Positions 61,489 through 64,000 of a stretch of DNA of 64,000 nucleotides are shown here, in pieces. Where the stretch lies: positions 620,001 to 684,000 of the forward strand of contig NZ_LN868938.1 in the NCBI RefSeq assembly GCF_001182745.1. Direction: 5' to 3'. This DNA comes from Nocardia farcinica. Its GTDB lineage: Bacteria; Actinomycetota; Actinomycetes; Mycobacteriales; Mycobacteriaceae. How positions within the stretch are numbered: position 1 is the first letter of the stretch; every line of letters begins with the position of its first letter. The translations under genes and the position numbers were made by a program. A model generated the notes under the pieces. The model did not search any database. It saw only the letters and a list, made by a program, of their open reading frames with translations, and was not told the origin of the DNA.

Positions 61489-62955
61489 ATGACCTCTTCC
61501 ACGCCGAAACCATCCCCGGAGACCACCGCATCCGTCGCTGAAATGCCCGTGTCGGAGCAGGATTCCGGGTGGCGGGGGCTGTTCTCCCGCCCGCACCGCA
61601 CCGCCGTGATCGTGATGGCGGGCGGCGTCGGCCTCTATGCGATGAACCTCTATTTCACCGCCGCGCTCATGCCCACCGTCGTCGGCGAGCTGGGCGGGCA
61701 GCAGTATTACGCGTGGGCGGCCACCGCCTACCTGATCACCGCGGTCACCGCGACGATGATCGTGAGCCGGATGCTCGCCGTCCGGGGCAGCGGCGGCTCC
61801 TACGTCGTCGCCTACCTGCTCTTCGCCGGGGGCACGGTGGTCGGCGCGGGCAGTCCCACGATGGAGTTCTTCGTGGCCGGGCGCGCGATCCAGGGTCTCG
61901 GCGCGGGCCTGCTCACCGGACTCGGGTACGCGACGATCCGCAGGGTGCTTCCGCCGCAGCTGTGGACCCGCGCCACCGGCCTCGTCTCGGCGATGTTCGG
62001 GGTCGGCACCCTGCTCGGGCCCGCCCTCGGCGGGGTGTTCGCCGAGGGCGGTGCGTGGCGGGCCGCGTTCGCGACGCTCACCGGCATCGCGATCCTGCTG
62101 CTGCTCGTCACCGTGCGGGCGCTGCCGACGCGGCGCCCCGAAGAGGCCACCCGCACCCCGGTGCCGGTCGCATCGATCCTCGCGCTCGCCCTGACCGCCG
62201 CGCTGCTGAGCCTGCGATCGGCGCTGTCCGGTGTGTGGGTGCCGGTCACCGTCGCCGCGGGGCTGCTGCTGCTCATCGCGTTCTTCGTGATCGACTCCCG
62301 GGATCCCGACGGCGTGCTGCCCCGCCTCGCCTACACCCCCGGCAACCCGCTGAAATGGGTCTACGTCACCGTTGCCGCCCTGTGTGCGGGGGTGATGGTG
62401 GAGAACTTCATCCCGCTGTTCGCGCAGCAGCTCGCCGACGCCACCCCGATCGTCGCGGGACTCCTCGGCGCCGTGCTGTCGCTGGGCTGGACGCTGGCCC
62501 AGCTGTTCAGCGTCGCCGCCGCCGAGCGCACCGCGCGGATCCTGGTCCGCACCGGACCGGTGCTGCTGACCGCCGGACTGGCCGCCTACGGGCTGCTCCA
62601 GGCCGACGGTGCGCGCTGGCTGCACCTCACGGTGTGGGCGGTGCTGCTGTTCGTCGCCGGTGCCGGGATCGGCCTCGCCTTCCCGCACCTGTCCGTCGCG
62701 GCGATGCGCGCCGGTGAGGACGAGGCCGAGGGCGCGAAGGCCGCCGCGGCGGTCAGCACCACCCAGCTGATCGCGTTCACCCTCACCAGCGCGCTGGCCG
62801 GGAATCTGCTTGCGCTGGGCGGTGATTCCCCGCTCGCGTCGGCGCGGTGGTTGATCCTCGGCATCGCGGTCCTCACCGCGATCGGGGTGGCGACGGCGCT
62901 CGTCGCCACCCGGACCGCGACGACACGCCCGAACAGCCGGCACGCGGCCGGATAG
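61489..62955 (+). CDS. MFS transporter, drug exporter type
   Basis: This 488-residue polytopic protein has a hydrophilic N-terminus of about 40 residues followed by about 12-14 hydrophobic segments. GRAIQGLGAGLLTGLGYATIRR and LGPALGGVFAEGGAWR are MFS exporter motifs. Control by SoxR suggests export of redox-active compounds such as phenazines or quinones. ATG 61489 lies 7 bases after the -10, so the message is probably leaderless. It is convergent with the amidase gene, 20 bases apart. Confidence 0.88.
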   Translation: MTSSTPKPSPETTASVAEMPVSEQDSGWRGLFSRPHRTAVIVMAGGVGLYAMNLYFTAALMPTVVGELGGQQYYAWAATAYLITAVTATMIVSRMLAVRGSGGSYVVAYLLFAGGTVVGAGSPTMEFFVAGRAIQGLGAGLLTGLGYATIRRVLPPQLWTRATGLVSAMFGVGTLLGPALGGVFAEGGAWRAAFATLTGIAILLLLVTVRALPTRRPEEATRTPVPVASILALALTAALLSLRSALSGVWVPVTVAAGLLLLIAFFVIDSRDPDGVLPRLAYTPGNPLKWVYVTVAALCAGVMVENFIPLFAQQLADATPIVAGLLGAVLSLGWTLAQLFSVAAAERTARILVRTGPVLLTAGLAAYGLLQADGARWLHLTVWAVLLFVAGAGIGLAFPHLSVAAMRAGEDEAEGAKAAAAVSTTQLIAFTLTSALAGNLLALGGDSPLASARWLILGIAVLTAIGVATALVATRTATTRPNSRHAAG

Positions 62956-62975
62956 GAACCGGGTGCCCGCGCCGA

Positions 62976-64000
62976 TCAGACCGCCGGTGCTCGCCCGTCG
63001 ATTCTCGGGAAGGGCTGCTCGGCTTCCAGCAGATAGGCCAGCTCGAGCAGAGTGCGTTCGTCACCGTAGGCGGCGGACAGGTGGATCGCGACGGGCAGCC
63101 CGTCGGGGGAGAGGCCCGCGGGGATCGCGATGGCGGGCGAACCGGCGACGTTGTTCACCGGAGTGAACGAGACGAAGTTGGCCATTCGTGCGAGCAGTTC
63201 GTCGAAAGACGACGTGCCTGCGAAGTATCCGAGTTCGGGGGCGGTGTGGGCGACGACCGGGCTCAGGATGACGTCGTGCCGGGCCAGCCAGGTGTCGTAA
63301 ACGTGGCGGAATCGGCGCAGTCGGCGCAATGCCGCGGGGGTCTGGTGCAGCGTCCGGCGGTGGTAGGCGCGCAGGCCCCGGGTGGCGTGCTCGGCGTCGG
63401 CGGTGTTCCAGGACGCGCCGAACCCGAACCTGCCGGTCGTGGTGAGGACATCGGCCAGAAACGCCCAGTACAGGGTGAAATCGTGGACGAAGCGCGTGGT
63501 CACCGGCGGGCTGGTGGGCTCCACGATGTGCCCGGCCTTCTCCAGGATGCGCGCGGTGGCCTCGACCGCGGCCATCGTGGGCTCGTCCACGACCGCGCCG
63601 GTGGGGCTCTCGGTCACCAGCCCGATCCGCAGTCGCCGCATGGCCGGGCCCATGACCTCGCCGATGGGCGGGAGCGCGGGGTTGCGATGGTAGCGCTCGG
63701 CGGCGGCGAGGAAGGCGGCGCTGTCCCGGACCGTGCGGGTCAGGACCCCCTCCGAGACGAGGTTGAGCGGCATCAGGCGGGTCTGTTCACTGTCGAGCAG
63801 TCGGCCGCGGCTCGTCTTGAGCCCGACCAGTCCCGCGCAGGCCGCCGGGATGCGGATCGAGCCGCCGCCGTCGTTGCCGTGCGCGAGCGGGACGACACCC
63901 GAGGCGACCAGCGCTGCCGCGCCGCCGGAGGAGCCGCCGGGGGAGTGGTTGAGGTGCCAGGGATTTCGGGCCGGTTCCTGGGTGGCGAACTCGGTGGTGG
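62976..64000 (-). CDS. amidase (amidase signature family), N-terminus beyond the right edge
   Basis: This C-terminal part (341 codons in the window) of an amidase-signature enzyme hydrolyses amides. NHSPGGSSGGAAALVASG holds the cis-Ser of the Ser-Ser-Lys triad, and NDGGGSIRIPAACAGLVGLK carries the catalytic Ser region. The start codon and the catalytic Lys lie outside the window. The frame is open through the right edge. No link to the catabolic island is visible. Confidence 0.9.
   Translation of the reverse strand, partial: TTEFATQEPARNPWHLNHSPGGSSGGAAALVASGVVPLAHGNDGGGSIRIPAACAGLVGLKTSRGRLLDSEQTRLMPLNLVSEGVLTRTVRDSAAFLAAAERYHRNPALPPIGEVMGPAMRRLRIGLVTESPTGAVVDEPTMAAVEATARILEKAGHIVEPTSPPVTTRFVHDFTLYWAFLADVLTTTGRFGFGASWNTADAEHATRGLRAYHRRTLHQTPAALRRLRRFRHVYDTWLARHDVILSPVVAHTAPELGYFAGTSSFDELLARMANFVSFTPVNNVAGSPAIAIPAGLSPDGLPVAIHLSAAYGDERTLLELAYLLEAEQPFPRIDGRAPAV

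Noticed and set aside
61444..62943. Long minus-strand frame opposite the MFS gene
   Set aside because: The product is a low-complexity Arg/Gly/Gln/His-rich sequence without motifs; the plus-strand gene has MFS motifs and a SoxR promoter.

Overview
The window is chromosomal DNA from a high-GC actinomycete that probably makes mycolic acids. Nocardia or a close relative such as Rhodococcus is the best guess. Supporting this are a pair of MspA-type porins, F420-type enzymes (two LLM proteins and one Ddn-like protein), KshA-like and HsaA-like oxygenases, many GTG starts, frequent 4-base ATGA/GTGA gene overlaps and three IclR regulators. I saw no rRNA, tRNA, CRISPR array or insertion sequence.

Layout. 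(1) 1-5063, minus strand: a glycoside operon of GH3 beta-glucosidase, GPH-type sugar symporter and GH78 alpha-L-rhamnosidase (cut by the left edge). (2) 5375-10147, plus: SMP-30 lactonase, SDR, cytochrome P450, [2Fe-2S] ferredoxin and ferredoxin reductase, a complete P450 electron chain. (3) 10163-16132, minus: esterase, then a tightly overlapping acyl-CoA operon (enoyl-CoA hydratase, two acyl-CoA dehydrogenases, class III CoA-transferase, GntR regulator), divergent from an SDR/VOC pair. (4) 17536-28304: SDR and esterase, an IclR gene, then KshA-like Rieske oxygenase, HsaA-like monooxygenase, two SDRs, Baeyer-Villiger monooxygenase, Old Yellow Enzyme and a small Cys-rich protein. (5) 28327-36414: Dabb protein, PadR, IclR, thioesterase and a branched-chain-type ABC importer with a LivH-LivM-LivG fusion. 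(6) 36478-52021: a second HsaA/KshA/Cys-rich set, SDR, TetR, MHS transporter, LLM-P450-DegT operon, IclR, EthD-like/SnoaL/SDR genes, a second LLM protein and a Ddn-like protein. (7) 52236-64000: exporters, two MspA porins, a frameshifted MFS gene with an ArsR-rhodanese regulator, TetR/aldo-keto reductase, SoxR/MFS and a partial amidase. This last part looks like ordinary accessory genes.

How it may work together. Regions 2-6 look like an uptake and degradation island for a polycyclic, probably steroid- or terpenoid-like compound. The steps represented are hydroxylation (P450, KshA-like, HsaA-like), ring opening (Baeyer-Villiger enzyme, lactonase, esterases), side-chain or ring beta-oxidation (CoA-transferase, acyl-CoA dehydrogenases, hydratase, SDRs) and import (ABC, MHS). 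The neighbouring rhamnosidase/glucosidase operon raises the possibility that the natural substrate is a glycoside such as a saponin. This is an inference.

The most notable new observation is a 15-bp near-palindrome, about TCCC(A/G)CT(G/C)A(N)(C/T)GG(A/G)A. I found 14 copies by eye, all intergenic or at gene ends between 5170 and 52083. In 12 of 14 a (T/C)AnnnT hexamer follows after 29-32 bp. This looks like an activator site fixed upstream of the -10 element, and it would join at least twelve transcription units of the island into one regulon. Coordinates were worked out by hand, and functions rest on motif and family recognition without database searches.
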